Source of the DNA: Forficula auricularia
Taxonomy: Eukaryota > Arthropoda > Insecta > Dermaptera > Forficulidae
Length of the DNA: 64,000 nt
Assembly: GCA_024734495.1 (NCBI GenBank)
Contig: JALMQS010000435.1
Coordinates: 868,001 to 932,000, forward strand
Direction: 5' to 3'
Part shown: piece after piece, positions 1 to 12,900 of the stretch
Position numbering within the stretch: position 1 is the stretch's first letter
Layout of the letters: every line of letters begins with the position of its first letter
Position numbers and translations under genes: made by a program
Notes under the pieces: model-generated
Database searches by the model: none
Told to the model about the DNA's origin: nothing
Seen by the model: the letters and a program-made list of their open reading frames with translations, nothing else

Positions 1-114
1 TTAATTGAATAGAAGCCTCTGTTCCTTTGTCCTCCGTCTCGGCGATCATTAGGACATTCAAGGAATTACATTTTTTTGGATTTTTTTGCTATCAATTACC
101 CTGAAAAAATTAAT

Positions 115-520
115 CAATAACTGACACCTTCTGATTCCCCCTGAATCCGAATTTCTAGACACGCCCCCCTCTATGTTTATCACTTTTGGATAAATTTATT
201 GTCATAAATTTGATTTGTTTGTGGGAGGGGGGGATTATTTTAACTGTTAAATTTATTCTGAGGGGCTAGAGAGGTGAATAGTTCAAACATTTTTGCAGCA
301 AGAGGGGAGATTTGAGAGGCCCGCCTCTTAAATAATAAAAAAACTCCACACACCGAATCAAATTCATCTCAATAAAATGATCGAAAAGTGTAAACATAGA
401 GTGTGGGGGTCGGGAGGGAGGGCTTTCCCAGAAAACGGTGGGTGATGGAAAAAAACGGAAGTCCTATTCATGAGGTCATTTTAAATAGGAATCAGAAGGA
501 ATCATGTCAGTTATCGATTG
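115..520. repeat. Foldback (MITE-like) inverted repeat
   Basis: The two ends are imperfect inverted copies. Around 115-140 the text runs CAATAACTGACACCTTCTG, and its reverse complement returns at about 488-520. A second matching pair (CTCTATGTTTATCACTTTT-like) lies at about 170-190 and 380-400. The interior has no ORF. It lies upstream of the zinc-finger exon, probably in its intron. A degenerate non-autonomous DNA element is the likeliest explanation; no target duplication was identified. Confidence 0.55.
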
Positions 521-702
521 TGTTGTTATTAATGAAAAATGATTGCAAAAATTAATCGCCTAACTCAATATACTATACTAGCCATCTAACGATATTATTA
601 AATGATTTTTAAATTGACAAATACAGAAAATTACAATAAACTTTTTTGCTTTATTTTGAAATTTCTTCTCTAATATTATCTCATCAATATATTTTTTTCC
701 AG

Positions 703-1784
703 ACACAACTAATCAAACTAAAAACGAATCAACTGAAGATTATTTCTGTGAAGAATGTTTTTCTGGATTCCTAACATTGTCCGATTTCGAAAGCCATATA
801 CAGGAAGGCCATCCGGAAGGAGTTCTATTCACAAGTAATCAGAACGATCCCAAATACACTGATGAAACCAAAGTGGAACCTCCTATTGCCATGAAATCGC
901 AGAGTGAGAAAGCTCTTCAAGTGACTGTTCGAAATCGACAACATGCCGCCAAAGGGTCTCTACCCTGTCCTAACGATGCAGAAAAATTGAAATCAAAACA
1001 AACTAAATGTTTGGGAACTCATTCTAATATCAACCCAAACAGGAGTGATGATAGTAACAAAGGAGACTCATGTCAAAATAATCCTAATTGTTATCCGTTG
1101 AAACACTCTGAAGAAAAACCATTCACCTGCCATCACTGTAATAAGCGTTTCAAATTAAAGGGAAATTTCAAAAGGCACTTATTTCTTCATACAGGTGAAA
1201 AGCCTTTCGTCTGTGATCACTGCAATAAGCGTTTCTCAGTAAAGAGAAGTTTCAACAGGCATTTAATGATTCATACAGGAGAAACCCCTTTCGTCTGTGA
1301 TCACTGCAAAAAGCGTTTCAAAGAAAGTAATCAACTCAAAATCCACCTATTAGTTCATTCAGGCGAAAAGCCTTTCGTCTGTGATCACTGCAATAAGCGT
1401 TTCTCAGCAAAGGGAAATCTCAACAAACATTTATTTCTTCATACAGGTGAAAAGCCTTTCGTCTGTAATCACTGCAATAAGCGTTTCTCAGTAAAGAGAA
1501 GTTTCAACAGGCATTTAATGATTCACACAGGAGAAAGCCCTTTCGTCTGTGATCACTGCAAAAAGCGTTTCAAAGAAAGTAATCAACTCAAAATCCACTT
1601 ATTGGTTCATTCAGGCGAACCACCTTTCGTCTGTGATCACTGCAATAAGAGTTTTCTACATAAGAGTAGTCTCAAAATGCATTTATTTATTCATACAGGT
1701 GAAAAGCCTTTCGTCTGTGATCACTGCAATAAGCGTTTCGCAGAAAAGGGAAATCTCAAAAAGCATTTGAAAATCCACACCTAG
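703..1784 (+). CDS. C2H2 zinc-finger protein, terminal exon
   Basis: This is the last coding exon of a C2H2 zinc-finger gene, probably a DNA-binding nuclear protein. A pyrimidine tract and AG at 691-702 form a good splice acceptor. The frame is open from 703, and the longest ORF inside it begins on TTG, so there is no start codon here and the N-terminus must be encoded upstream. A divergent finger (CEEC...H-x4-H) is followed by a polar linker of about 80 residues, then eight tandem fingers with TGEKP-type linkers ending at the TAG at 1,782-1,784. Fingers 1-3 and 4-6 are near-duplicates: 2 and 5 share SVKRSFNRH, and 3 and 6 share KESNQLKIH. The target site and the orthologue cannot be named. 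Confidence 0.9.
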
Positions 1785-1843
1785 AAGATTCCCTCTATTG
1801 CTTTCTTGAATCAAAACTGAATTTTTCACTACATATCTATTGA

Positions 1844-1849
1844 AATAAA
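1844..1849 (+). promoter_or_regulatory. AATAAA polyadenylation signal
   Basis: A canonical AATAAA lies about 60 bases after the zinc-finger stop codon in AT-rich sequence. It is the likely 3' end signal of that gene. Confidence 0.55.
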
Positions 1850-2470
1850 CTAATTAAAGAAATATTAGAAATGACAAACACATATATGAGATCGCCCAAC
1901 TAATTCTTCTTCTTCTTCAAGTGACATACTGAATTCCGAGCGTCTGCGATTACTATGGAGAGAATACTCTGCCTGGGTTAATTTTTCACAGAGTTGGTTT
2001 CACCTGAAGGAAACAAATTATAGCCGGTCAACTAATTACAAGCCAGCAACTCTTCAGAAGTGAAACAATAAATTTCTGACGCCCTAGTCCTTTAGATTCA
2101 ACCGATGAGTCTAGTAAGGAAATAATTCTATCCTCGAAACTATATATTTGAACTTCCCCCTTTGTGGAAATTGTATGCTTCTTTTTCTTTAATATTAAAC
2201 AAGCCTTCTCTCCGACATGTTTGAAAATTTAATTCGCCTCAATTTTTTCTTTCTATTTTACAGATACCTTTAGGCATAAATAAATACAATTGAACAGAAA
2301 TTGAATAAGGAAGGAACCTTCTGGTCCGTTTATATCGCGGATTTATTTTTGAATTACACTCATTAATCATTAAGTAAATTTGAAATAATTATTCGGAAAG
2401 CCTGGCGAACCAAATCGCCTGGTAATTCACTCGAAATTTTAAAATTTTAGTGAAATTATATCACACTTCC
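1850..2470. other. Intergenic, unassigned
   Basis: This AT-rich sequence follows the zinc-finger gene. I see no ORF with family resemblance, no RNA gene and no clear element boundaries. Confidence 0.4.
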
Positions 2471-2607
2471 TTCACCCATTTTTTAGTGTAAGAGAAATTA
2501 ACATCAAATCCTCTTGAACATTGTTGGTAAAATTGTTAAGGAAGAATGGTGTAGGTTCTTGATGAAACATATTTTTAAATAGAGTAAAGAAAATTAAAAA
2601 AATATAA

Positions 2608-2757
2608 ATTTCTAGGTAGGTTTCACAAAAATAAAAGAAGATGCTTGTTAGCATGTTTTCTCTGTTAACTCATGATGATGGGCTCGTACCCCGAAATATA
2701 TAGTGTAATGCTAGCATGCATCTTGTTTTTAATTTTTGTGAAACCTACCTAGAATTA
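2608..2757 (+). mobile_element. Penelope-like terminal palindrome
   Basis: This near-palindrome of about 150 bp has arms containing CTAGGTAGGTTTCAC and GTGAAACCTACCTAG, then AAGATGC/GCATCTT-type inner arms. The centre holds a hammerhead-like core. The same arm motif and central text (CTCTGTT...CCCGAAATATATA) recur next to a GIY-YIG coding relic at about 49.0 kb. That link identifies this as the pseudo-LTR end of a Penelope-like element. Confidence 0.55.
2671..2696 (+). ncRNA. Hammerhead-like core (Penelope-type)
   Basis: The order is a TGATGA-like strand, a short hairpin GGG-CTCGTA-CCC, then CGAAA, at the centre of the palindrome. The arrangement resembles the hammerhead catalytic core known from Penelope-like retroelements. 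The first core strand is CATGATGAT rather than CTGANGA, so activity is doubtful. Confidence 0.35.
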
Positions 2758-3139
2758 TAAAGTTTTTTAAATTTTCTTATTATTGTTGATAATGTTATGT
2801 AGATATTTTACACATGATTGAATGTATAAAATGCATCCTTGTGCCAAGTTTGAATTTTTAAGTATTAATGAGAGTTGTTTTATTTAAAATTAACTAAAAT
2901 AATATTAATTACAAGTACTACTACTACTTGCTAAAGGTATATTAGATTAAATTACATTTTTAGTGTTGCTCTGAGAATAACATTCTTTATCGCTGTATTT
3001 AGGCGGCACCGTAAGTGAGCGTTATAAGCAGCCAATACTAAATACAATTGTACGATACATTTATTAAAAAACTTTACTCAACGTTTTCCATATTGGTCTA
3101 TTTTATTCTAATATTTTTGAATTATCACACCCCTCTGCT

Positions 3140-3412
3140 AGTAGCGCAGCGAGGGTGGGGGACAAGGGGGGCCATCATGCCCCGGGCGCTACTCACAAAG
3201 GTACCACCTCCGCACACCAGAACCCCCCACGCCCTCTGGATATCCACCCAGTACCATACCAGCGCACCACACCCCCGTTATGCCCCCTGGACCCCTACCC
3301 CGAACCCCCAACTCCACCAACCCCGCACGCCAGTAGGCTTAGCGAGGGGGAGGGGGAGGGGGTGGCATCATGCCCCGGGCTGCTACTTCACAAAGTGGGC
3401 GCCAAATGGAAA
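3140..3412 (+). repeat. GC-rich repeat with two CATCATGCCCCGGGC modules
   Basis: A markedly GC-rich island carries two related modules, GCGAGGGTGGGG then CATCATGCCCCGGGC near 3,150-3,190, and GCGAGGGGGAGGG then the same 15-mer near 3,337-3,380. A reverse-strand relative occurs at about 40,785-40,970. Apparent ORFs here are proline-rich composition artefacts. The family was not identified. Confidence 0.5.
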
Positions 3413-3560
3413 CCACGCACATAACAAATCCCGAGAATTGATGGATAATGTTTATTTTTATTCGAGTAATTGATTTCTGGAAGTAATACTAGCCCCTTGT
3501 TCAAATCTTAGTTGATTTTAGCTACCCGATTTTAGACCATCATTTAGGGTAAATTAGTAT

Positions 3561-6448
3561 AATGACTTTCTACGAGTCGGAGCGTGGAATGTTAGGACGC
3601 TAACGGGAGTAGATAAACTAGTGAATTTAAAGCGGGAAATGGATAGACACAAATTGGACATTATTGGGATTAGTGAAATGAGATATCCAGAAGAGGGAGA
3701 TTTTTGGTTTGAAAACAGCCATAGAATCATTCACACGGGGGGGGGGGGGGCAGAATGGGAGGCAGGAGTGGGCATTATTATGAATAAAAAAATAGGGCAA
3801 AGGGTAAAGAATTATCTACAGGTAAGCAAAAGGATTGTTATGATCACAGTGGATTCGAAACCGAAAGATACTGTGATAATCCAGGTATACATGCCTACTA
3901 CATCATATGAGGACCAAGAAATAGAAGAAATGTACGAACAAATTGAAAACCTCATGAAGCGCGTTAAAGGGGATGAAAATTTAATAATTATGGGGGATTG
4001 GAATGCAAGAGTAGGAAAAGGCAAAGAAGGAAAAGTGGTGGGCGAACACGGTCTAGGAAATAGGAATGAAAGGGGCGAAAGATTAATTGAATTTTGCAGT
4101 AAGCACAGTCTAGTAGTAGCAAACACACTCTTCCAACACCATCCAAGAAGGATCTACACGTGGAAAATGCCGTTAGACAAGGCGAGATTTCAAATAGATT
4201 ACATATTAGTCAAACAAAGATTCAGAAATCAAGTAAAGGACTGCAAAAGCTATCCTGGGGCTGATATATCTAGTGATCACAATCTAATTGCGATGAAATG
4301 CCAACTAAAATTTAAAAAACTAATAAAAAAGGGGGGTCGCGAAAAAACTGGGATATATCTAAATTAAAAAATAAGGAAACCCAAAAACTCTTCGAAAACG
4401 TAATGAATAAGAAACTGGAAGAAAAAACACCCACAAATAATAAAGAAGAAGAAATCGAACAAGAATGGAATGATATGAAATCAAGCCTGGCCGATACAGC
4501 CAACGAAGTCCTTCAATCAAAGAAAAACGAAATTAAAAAGCCATGGGTAACAGACGAAATACTGCAACTGATTGACGAACGAAGAAAATTTAAGAACAGA
4601 AAAGACGAAGAAGGGAAAGAAACATATAAAAAATTAAGATGGAAAGTTATAAGAGAATGTAGAAAAGCAAAAGAAAAAATGATTCAAGAAAAATGTAAAG
4701 AAGTCAACGAAAATCTAGTATTGGGAAAAGTTGATGTAGCCTATAGGGTAATAAAAAGAAATTTTCAAGAAGACAAGCCAAAAAGCAAGAACATAAGAGA
4801 TGAAGGAGGCCACATTATTCTAAACGAAAACGAACAGGCAAATAGATGGAAGGAATACCTAGAAGAACTCTATGGAGAAGAAAAAACAATGAACCCAATA
4901 GAAGAAGAAGAATCTGTGGACGAAAACGAATTAGGAGACCCCATACTCAGGTCAGAATTCGAGACAGCTCTGAAGGAACTAAAAAATAATAGAGCACCCG
5001 GAATAGACAATATACAAGCTGAAATCCTAAAGAACTCTGGAGAAAAGGCACGTGACAAACTTTTTGAACTAATTAGCAAAATCTATAAATTGGGAATCAT
5101 CTCAAAAGATTTCCAAACAAACAAAATAGTCACACTTCCCAAAAAGACAGGCGCGGATAAATGTGAAAATTTCAGGACCATTAGCCTAACCTCACATGCC
5201 TCCAAAATCCTAACCAAAATAATCCAAAGAAGAATAGAACAAAGAGTTGAAGAAAATCTGGGAGAAGACCAGTTCGGCTTTAGAAGAAACAGAGGGCACC
5301 CGAGAAGCAATTCTCTCTTAGACTAATAATAGAAAGGGCTTTTATCAGGGAAGAATCTGTCTACATCGGATTCATAGACCTAGAAAAAGCATTCGATAAC
5401 GTCAATTGGGAAATTATGTTTAAAATCTTAAAACAGGGAGAGAAGACTAATCTACAATCTATATCAAAACCAGACGGCAATTATAAATATTGGAGATGAG
5501 CAAAGAGAAGCCAAAATAAAAAAAGTTGTAAGACAAGGATGTGTGCTGTCACCCATGATTTTCAACTTATACATAGAAGAAGCGATTAAAGAATTCAAAG
5601 ACAAAATTGATACAGGTATCGAAATCCAAGGTCAAAAGATCGCTATGTTAAGATTTGCCGATGACATTGCCCTTCTAGGAAGCAATAAAAAAGAATTAGA
5701 GGACGCTCTGAATGGAATTAACCAAATCCTAATAGAAGAAATCAAAATGAAAATAAACAAGAATAAAACCAAGGTCCTAGTATGTACAAAAAAAAGAACA
5801 AACGAGACAGGAATGCATCAAAATTAACCAAGAAAACCTAGAAGGAGTTAAGGAATTCCGCTACCTAGGAAGTAAAATAACATGGGATGGGAGGAGCGAA
5901 AACGAAATTAAATCAAGAATGGCCCAAGCAAAAATGGGGTTTAATTCAAAACAAAAACTACTATGCTCCTCCTCAATCAGCTTAGAAAACAGGAAGTTGC
6001 TATTGAAGACATATGTATGGAGCATAGCCATGTACGGGTGTGAAACCTGGACAATTAGAGAAGCGGAGAGAAAGAGATTAGAGGCTTTCGAAATGTGGTG
6101 CTACAGAAGAATGATGAATATCAAATGGATGGATAAAATTACAAATGAAGAAGTTCTTGGAAGAATCGGAGAAAGAAGAACCTTGTGGAAGAGTCTGAAG
6201 AATAGAAGAGGTCAGATGATGGGGCACACACTGGGACATGGGGGACTGCTTAGGGATATCTTGGAGGGGGAGGTGGGAAAGAAAGGGGGAAGGGGAAGAC
6301 CCAGATTAGAATATTTCGACCAAATAATTGGGGATATGGGATGCCAGACATTTAGAGAGGTCAAACAGCTGGCGGGGAACAGAGTCGAGTGGAGACGGAT
6401 TGTTGCATCAAACCAGTCTTAGGACTGTATACTCAATGATGATGATGA
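3561..6448 (+). mobile_element. RTE-like LINE, near full-length, broken (copy A)
   Basis: This non-LTR retrotransposon has an apurinic-endonuclease-like domain followed by reverse transcriptase. Endonuclease motifs appear in order: WNVRTL, GISEMRY, GDWNARVG and SDHNL (3,585-4,310). RT motifs follow: [53 protein letters not shown] and the late CETWT and [10 protein letters not shown] segments. The frame breaks near 4,335, at 5,296-5,315 (one G added and two bases lost relative to copy C), at about 5,437 (16 bases missing) and at about 5,790 (an extra A). The end is GGACTGTATACTCA plus (ATG)n. RTE/BovB-like placement rests on domain order and the microsatellite tail. Confidence 0.85.
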
Positions 6449-6869
6449 AAGAACTACCTTAAGGCAAATACCGGATGAAAGACGCTTAAAAAGAAAGTGG
6501 CCTCAAGTCCTCCAGGGCACTAAATAGAGAAAACAGTTCATTATAAATCATTGCTTTTTATTTTATTCCTCTTTTATACAATAAGCCCATAGAATTATGT
6601 AATCTTTTAAATTCTGATTGCTAAATTAATAAAAAAAAAAGTACCATCTAGTCCTGAAAAATATGAAATTACATTTTTTTTAAACAACTCAAGTTCTAGA
6701 GATCCTAGAATGATTAGAAAAATTGTGAGCTATAGAAAAATGTATGAACTACATAAATATTCTATAAACTAAAAAAATCTCAGCCTCTTTAATAATATAA
6801 AGCCACAAAAACAGCCCAAAATCGACATTTTCATTATTTTAGTTTAAACTAATTTAAAAACTTGATCCG

Positions 6870-7330
6870 TGATAGAAAAGATTGCCTGCGATTTTTGAAA
6901 TCCCGCCGAGTCGAGAGCGTCAGTTAATGCTGATAGGTCGCCTAAGAATTGCATCCAAAGTGGCAAAAGAATGCTTCGAGGCTCCTACTATCAGATGTGA
7001 GCAATATTTGAGACACAGGAGAATTTGGGCTTTGTATAGGGTAAGAAGTTGAGTGGGCGTGAATGTGATAGATCTGATCGAAGGCCTTTGAAATGTCTAA
7101 GCCTATCACCAAAGTCTCTTTACCAGTCTCTAGCGCTTTTAGTATTTCATATATGAGTTAGAATATCGCCGGTGGACCGAAATTGCCTAAAGGCGTATTG
7201 TCTATTTTATGGATTAGTTTATTAGATTCTAAATGCCGAATAACTTGCTCGTTAATGACTTATTTTACATGATTTTAGAAAGAATCGAAGTAATAGCGAT
7301 CGAACGATAATAATTGCCTACATTTGATGA
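6870..7330 (-). mobile_element. LINE reverse-transcriptase relic
   Basis: On the minus strand, broken frames show RT-like text in order: NYYRSIAITSILSK, then a segment ending GLDISKAFDQ, then TLYKAQI and FATLDAIL. These match RT blocks and the C-terminal segment of the jockey/I-like LINE also found at 27.3 kb. Stops and frameshifts make it a dead fragment. Confidence 0.65.
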
Positions 7331-9729
7331 ATCATCCTTTTTTTAATTGGTTGAATTCTTGCTATTTTCCAGCTCTGCAGAAATGTGCCAGAAGTGTATG
7401 AGAGCTTGAAAATTTCTGTTATATTGATGAAAGATCTTGAATCTATTAGGTTATTCTTATATATTATATATTATATATGTTATGTAATTTTCACAGTTTT
7501 CACTATTATTCTATTTCATGTGTTATATTAGTGAATGACCTTAAATTTCATAGCTTATTCTCATGTATTATATGTTGTGCAATTTTTGAGGTTCTTCTTA
7601 ATTGTTCGATTTCATATGTTAATATATTTTACTTTTACATATTCTTTGATTGGACTATTCTGTGTATTGTAGGTATATATAATGTGTCATATTATTAAAT
7701 TGTATGTTTATTTTTATGTAAAAGGGAAGAAATTTACGTTTTTGTATAAAATCAATAAAATTTTCTATTAGCTATTAAATATGTGCCTTCTGCTAATAAT
7801 AGTTGATTCCTGGATACATCTGTAATTGTCTTGTATATCAGAATATTTTGTAATGTACTAATTATTTCAAGGGATGAATATGAAGAATATTGGTGGAACT
7901 TAAAAATAAATAATAAAAATATAAAGTGAAAAAATAAATTATTATAAATTAAAGTTTCTTCATTAATGTATGATAATAGTCATAAAAATTTATTAGTGAC
8001 CGGAACAAAACTTCCTTAAAGCTGAGTCATATATATTTATATAGGAAACTTAATCAATAATTTAAACAATACATATAACATAATAAATTTCGCAAAATAA
8101 ATGGTAATAAAGGGTAATAAATATAAACATGTAATAATAAATAAATGTTTATTTTAATGTACTATTCATATATATTCATTTATTCTTTGATTAATAAAAT
8201 ATGAATTAAACTTTAAAATCTTTGAAATTAAGTAAAAGCTTTTATGATTTAATTGTGTATGTATTTACCTGCGTTATATTATAAAGTTGATTAGTATAAA
8301 TATCATGTGAAAAGAAAAGAAGTAAATAATTATAAACATTTGAATTTTTATATTTATTCAACTATTTTCAGAAATATAGAAAATGTAATTGGTAAATAAA
8401 GATGTTAGCATAAATGTTAATGATTTAGGTCAACTTAATGAATAAAAGTATTTATTAAAAATGAGATTTGCATAGGAAGATAATAGATATATATATGTAT
8501 ATATCTATACTATATATTGATTAATTTAGGCCGATTTTAAATGGAGAACAGACGACGTCAAATATATTGTAAAATTGTTTATATATAATGCTCCATTGTT
8601 ATTAATTAGTGTTGAAGCTTTCCAGATCAAACTGAATTTTTGATGTTTATTTGATTTTTTTTTTTTTTTATTGAGACCACTTAAGGTATAGATAGAAAAT
8701 AAATTGAATTTTCTATTAAATATACACGTTTTGGTTCTTATTTCCTGAAGAAATAATCAATTCTAGTGCGTATTAATTAAGCCCGAATATCTTCTCTAAG
8801 CAGAAGAAGGAAAAAAGAGTCTTTATGACATTAATTATAAAACATCTCCTGAAATAAGAAGCGATACGCCATATATCTAATTGAAAATTCAATCTATCAG
8901 AAATAGCTCCATTATTATATTTAATATTCTATTTTACAAACAATTAATTCTTATATTATTTAAATAAACAGCAAATAAAATTAGTAGCAGAGTCAAGACC
9001 GTAAAATTTAAATATAAAAAATAATAATCTAATTTACTGAAGAAAATATCAGACAAAAATATTATTAATTTAAAATATACAGTTGAAAATATATTTTAAC
9101 AATTGAAACACAGCCTTCTTTCCAGAGATTACTCGAATTATATAATTTGGAAGATCTCCAATATCTATATAATTGCATTTACAAGTGATTTAATTAAGAA
9201 CATGAATAGTGAAATAATAAAGTGATTGATAATCTCCATTGAAATTTTATTTTATTTTTATTAATTTCAACATTTTGTAAATTTGAAAAAAAAAACAATT
9301 ATAAGCAAAATAATCTAAATAGGATATTTTTATTTATCTGTATAAAGAGATAATGTGTGAGAAAAATCAAATATTTATTTAAATGAATATAAGCACAAAT
9401 TTAGTAATTAAAAAAATACTAAATATAAACTGATTTAATTATGTATCTAATACAATTTATTGATTGTATTATATGAAGAAATAAACATAATTATTATATG
9501 AAACAAGCAGTTTATCATTTAATATAACATCAAAATTTTCCCTTCATCAATCAGAAAATCATATAATCGATAAAATTAACTAAATGAGAAAGGGAAAATT
9601 TTTCTTGAAAAGTTTTACTGATAGTTTCATAATTGTATTTACTTCAATAAGAATTTCAAAAATCAACCAAAAATTATTTTAAAAAATTTGGACATTGACA
9701 CATTATTTTGATAAGAATTCAGTCTTGAT
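7331..9729. other. AT-rich intergenic / RNF19 3' flank
   Basis: This very AT-rich sequence has many TATATA and AATAAA-like strings and no supportable ORF. Its upper part should hold the RNF19 3' UTR, as there are several TTTATT (minus-strand AATAAA) strings near 9,247, but the cleavage site cannot be chosen. Confidence 0.45.
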
Positions 9730-9979
9730 TCATTTGGCTTTAACATCAGATGATGCTATACCGGATTTGGATTCAGGGCAAGATTCAGAGTTGATAGTAA
9801 GTATAGAGTTTTTCAAATCGCCTTCAGTTGTAAAAGCTGATCCACTTTCAGTGGAAGAAGCGTTGTTAATCTGTGGTTTACGAACTTTTTGTAAACGCTT
9901 GGCTTCAGGAAATAGAGTTCGAAGAGAAGAGAAAGCATTTTTTGATTCTGAAGAAGTAACCAAGAGTGACGAAGCGGGC
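9730..9979 (-). CDS. RNF19: RNF19 exon m (C-terminal, stop)
   Basis: This 250-nt coding part follows a TTTTTAG acceptor. It gives a Ser-rich stretch with [16 protein letters not shown] and ends in SDVKAK and TGA at 9,730. The ORF runs upstream into the intron, but the incoming phase sets the exon boundary at 9,979. Confidence 0.8.
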
Positions 9980-12900
9980 CTAAAAACATGCAATTGTCTC
10001 AAAACTATGCTTATAATAAAAAATATTAAGAGAACTAAAAATATATTTCATAATCTACGTTGTGTATAAAATTAGATTTTTTTTATCAAATAAATAAGGT
10101 TAGAGAAATAATAAAAATAATCTTAATATTTGTAAATTTATTTAAAAAAATATTTTTATTAATATAATCAAATTTTAGTTAATATATTATATGTATTATT
10201 ATTATAGTTTATTTTTATTCCATTAGAAAATATATATACCTATTTTAAATTAATTCTTTTTAATGAATAAGTTTTCATATTACATATTATACTCATTGAA
10301 GTTTTTTGTATTTTATCATATACCTATTTTACATATTATATTTATTTTGATTTTTTTTGCTAATATACTTGATAAAGCCACTAATCAGATTTTTTAAAAT
10401 GATTTATAGGGTTTTTCAGGGTTAGACCAATCAGGTTCTAATATAAAATATCGAATAAATATAATTTATCATAACCATTTATTATAATAAAAGGCAATGG
10501 GAAACGACCCCTCAGAACAATTTCCCCCAGAAAATTACTATAGAGAGGATACTTTCCATACTAATCGCCAATACTCTGAATCGATTATTGTATAAGAAAA
10601 AGAATCATCATAATCATTTTGAAGACTGGTAATTGGAAAATTACGAGGATGTCTGCGACTGAATCCAAGCTGTTATGGATAATTTTTATTGCATGTAAGA
10701 TGAGTGAATACAACCCTCCGGACATGTAATAAAAATTATCCATAATAGCCAGGGTTTAGTAGAAGATACCATCGAGATTTTCCAAAGAAATCTAAATCTA
10801 TCTCTCTTAATTTGATATCTATCCTAGACCCATTCGTTTATCTGACTAAAAGTCCGGCATCATACTAGTATATGCCTCATTATTTGATGAAAATATTATA
10901 ATCTATTTTCAAACATCTCCCAATTAATCACTTCACTTAAGTTCGAAAAGTATTTTTTCTTTGTCATGAAGCGTAATCACAGCGAGACTTTGTCTAAAGA
11001 CAATTATAAATTAAATTAAATTAAATTAAAGTATAAATAAATTTTTGTATTATAGACAAAAGGATCAGGTGGGGCTCGAACCCGGAACCTTATAGACTCT
11101 TATCCAAATGAGGAACTGAGGTCAAACCAATTCCTAATGTCTCTATGAAGATGAAATTTCATTATTTTTAATCCTTTCTTTGTTCATTTTCGTGGATCTC
11201 TAGTGGCCTGGCTATTATTAAATTATATTCAAATACCTCTTAATCAATCGGGTCATCCGAAGCTCGAAAATTATTTAATATTTGCCTTGGGGCGTCATCA
11301 CAACGAGGCCTCTTCTAAAGACAATTATAAAGTGAATTAAACATTTTTTATTTTAGACAATATTTACCATATATGTCATCTCCTTCCACTACTCATTGCT
11401 ATCTTATCCTCCAAAATAACCTTTAGCAATCCTCAGTGTCTAAAAGTTTGACCTATCATCTGAGCTCTTCTGATCCTCAAATTCTTTTCCAAAGTTCTCT
11501 TTTATCTAATTCTTCTTACTAATTCGGTTTACCAGAGGTTGGTAAATTTTTTAAGATGTTGTACCGGTATTTAGTAGACAATATGGTAGCGTATGAGTAG
11601 GTAAATATCTTTGGAAAAACGAGTGCTAAATTTTTTTCTAAATTCATAAGTGATGACCTTTTTACGATATTTTAGGTAAATATTTTGTAAGCATAGAATG
11701 AAATGCTATGCGTACAATTGTAATAAATACAATTATTTATTATTATAAACACAAATATATGTATTTCATAATAATCAATCTGACTAACCAAGACATAACA
11801 AAAATTTATTTTAAATTTGAGTTTGCGATTAAATATTTTTGTTTACCCTGGAATTGAGAAGTCAGGTGTAGAAGACTCAGTAGAAGTAAAGGGTTCACAT
11901 GTAATCGAAGGTCCTAAAAAACTGACATGGTCATCAAAGCGAACTCTTTCAGAAATTAATTCTGATTCGGAAGATATTTGCCAACCCCAATTTTGAATCT
12001 CGTTAGCCTAATTGGGATAATAAGAAATAAAAGAATTAATATTATCGTATTAATTATAAAAATGTGATAAAGTAGAAATAAAAATTCTTACTGGTTTACG
12101 TTTGCGGGAGCGACGCATTGGAACGGTTGTGACATCTTCTAATGAACTCAAGGAATTCGCATCAGCATGGACCTCTACGGGAGTAGCTGACATGGTTAGA
12201 GAATTTGAACCACTGTTAAATTAAATATACAAGGTAAGTGTTTTGTTGTATAGAAAATGAAAAATTATTTGTAAGATGCCTTAAAATATTTATATATTAA
12301 TTACCAACTTCTGCCTGTACCGGTTCTATACCCTTAAAACAGGCGTGTGGACAGATTTTTTCGGAGAGCGAGGGCCCTCAATTTTTTTTTTTTTTTTTTT
12401 GTTGAATTATTCTGGGAAGGGGGGAGGGGTCATGACTAGAGACCGGATTTTTATGCAGTAAAAAGTGCCAAAATATGCCATAAAATATGCAGTTAAAAAT
12501 GCTGAAATATGCAAGTAATATGCAGAATACGTTGAAATATGCAAATATATGCAGTAAAAGATGGCAAAATAAATTTTTTATGCACTAAAAAATTAAAATT
12601 GAAGACAAAATGACTATATATTTGAAGGAGTGCTATGAGAGGAATAAAATGATAAAGTAAGCTATAGACACCAAGTGTCAAATATCTACTTTTATTGCGT
12701 AAAATATTACACAAAATTCTCAGTACATTTAATATAATATTATTTAAAAATCTTTAAACTCAAAGAAATAATAGGTACACTTGAATAAAATAAACATAAT
12801 AAATATAATTATGTTTCATAGATGTGAACGAAAATATACTCGAAGGGGGGGGAGGTAGTTTTATTTAACAGACACGATTGATTTGTATTGCTTTTATTTT

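Noticed and set aside
3048..3473. Proline/threonine-rich ORFs in the GC-rich island
   Set aside because: Composition artefact of a non-coding repeat; no conserved motif and overlapping frames are equally open.
7477..7698. Hydrophobic 73-residue ORF
   Set aside because: AT-rich sequence gives Phe/Ile/Tyr-rich ORFs by chance; no start context or homology.
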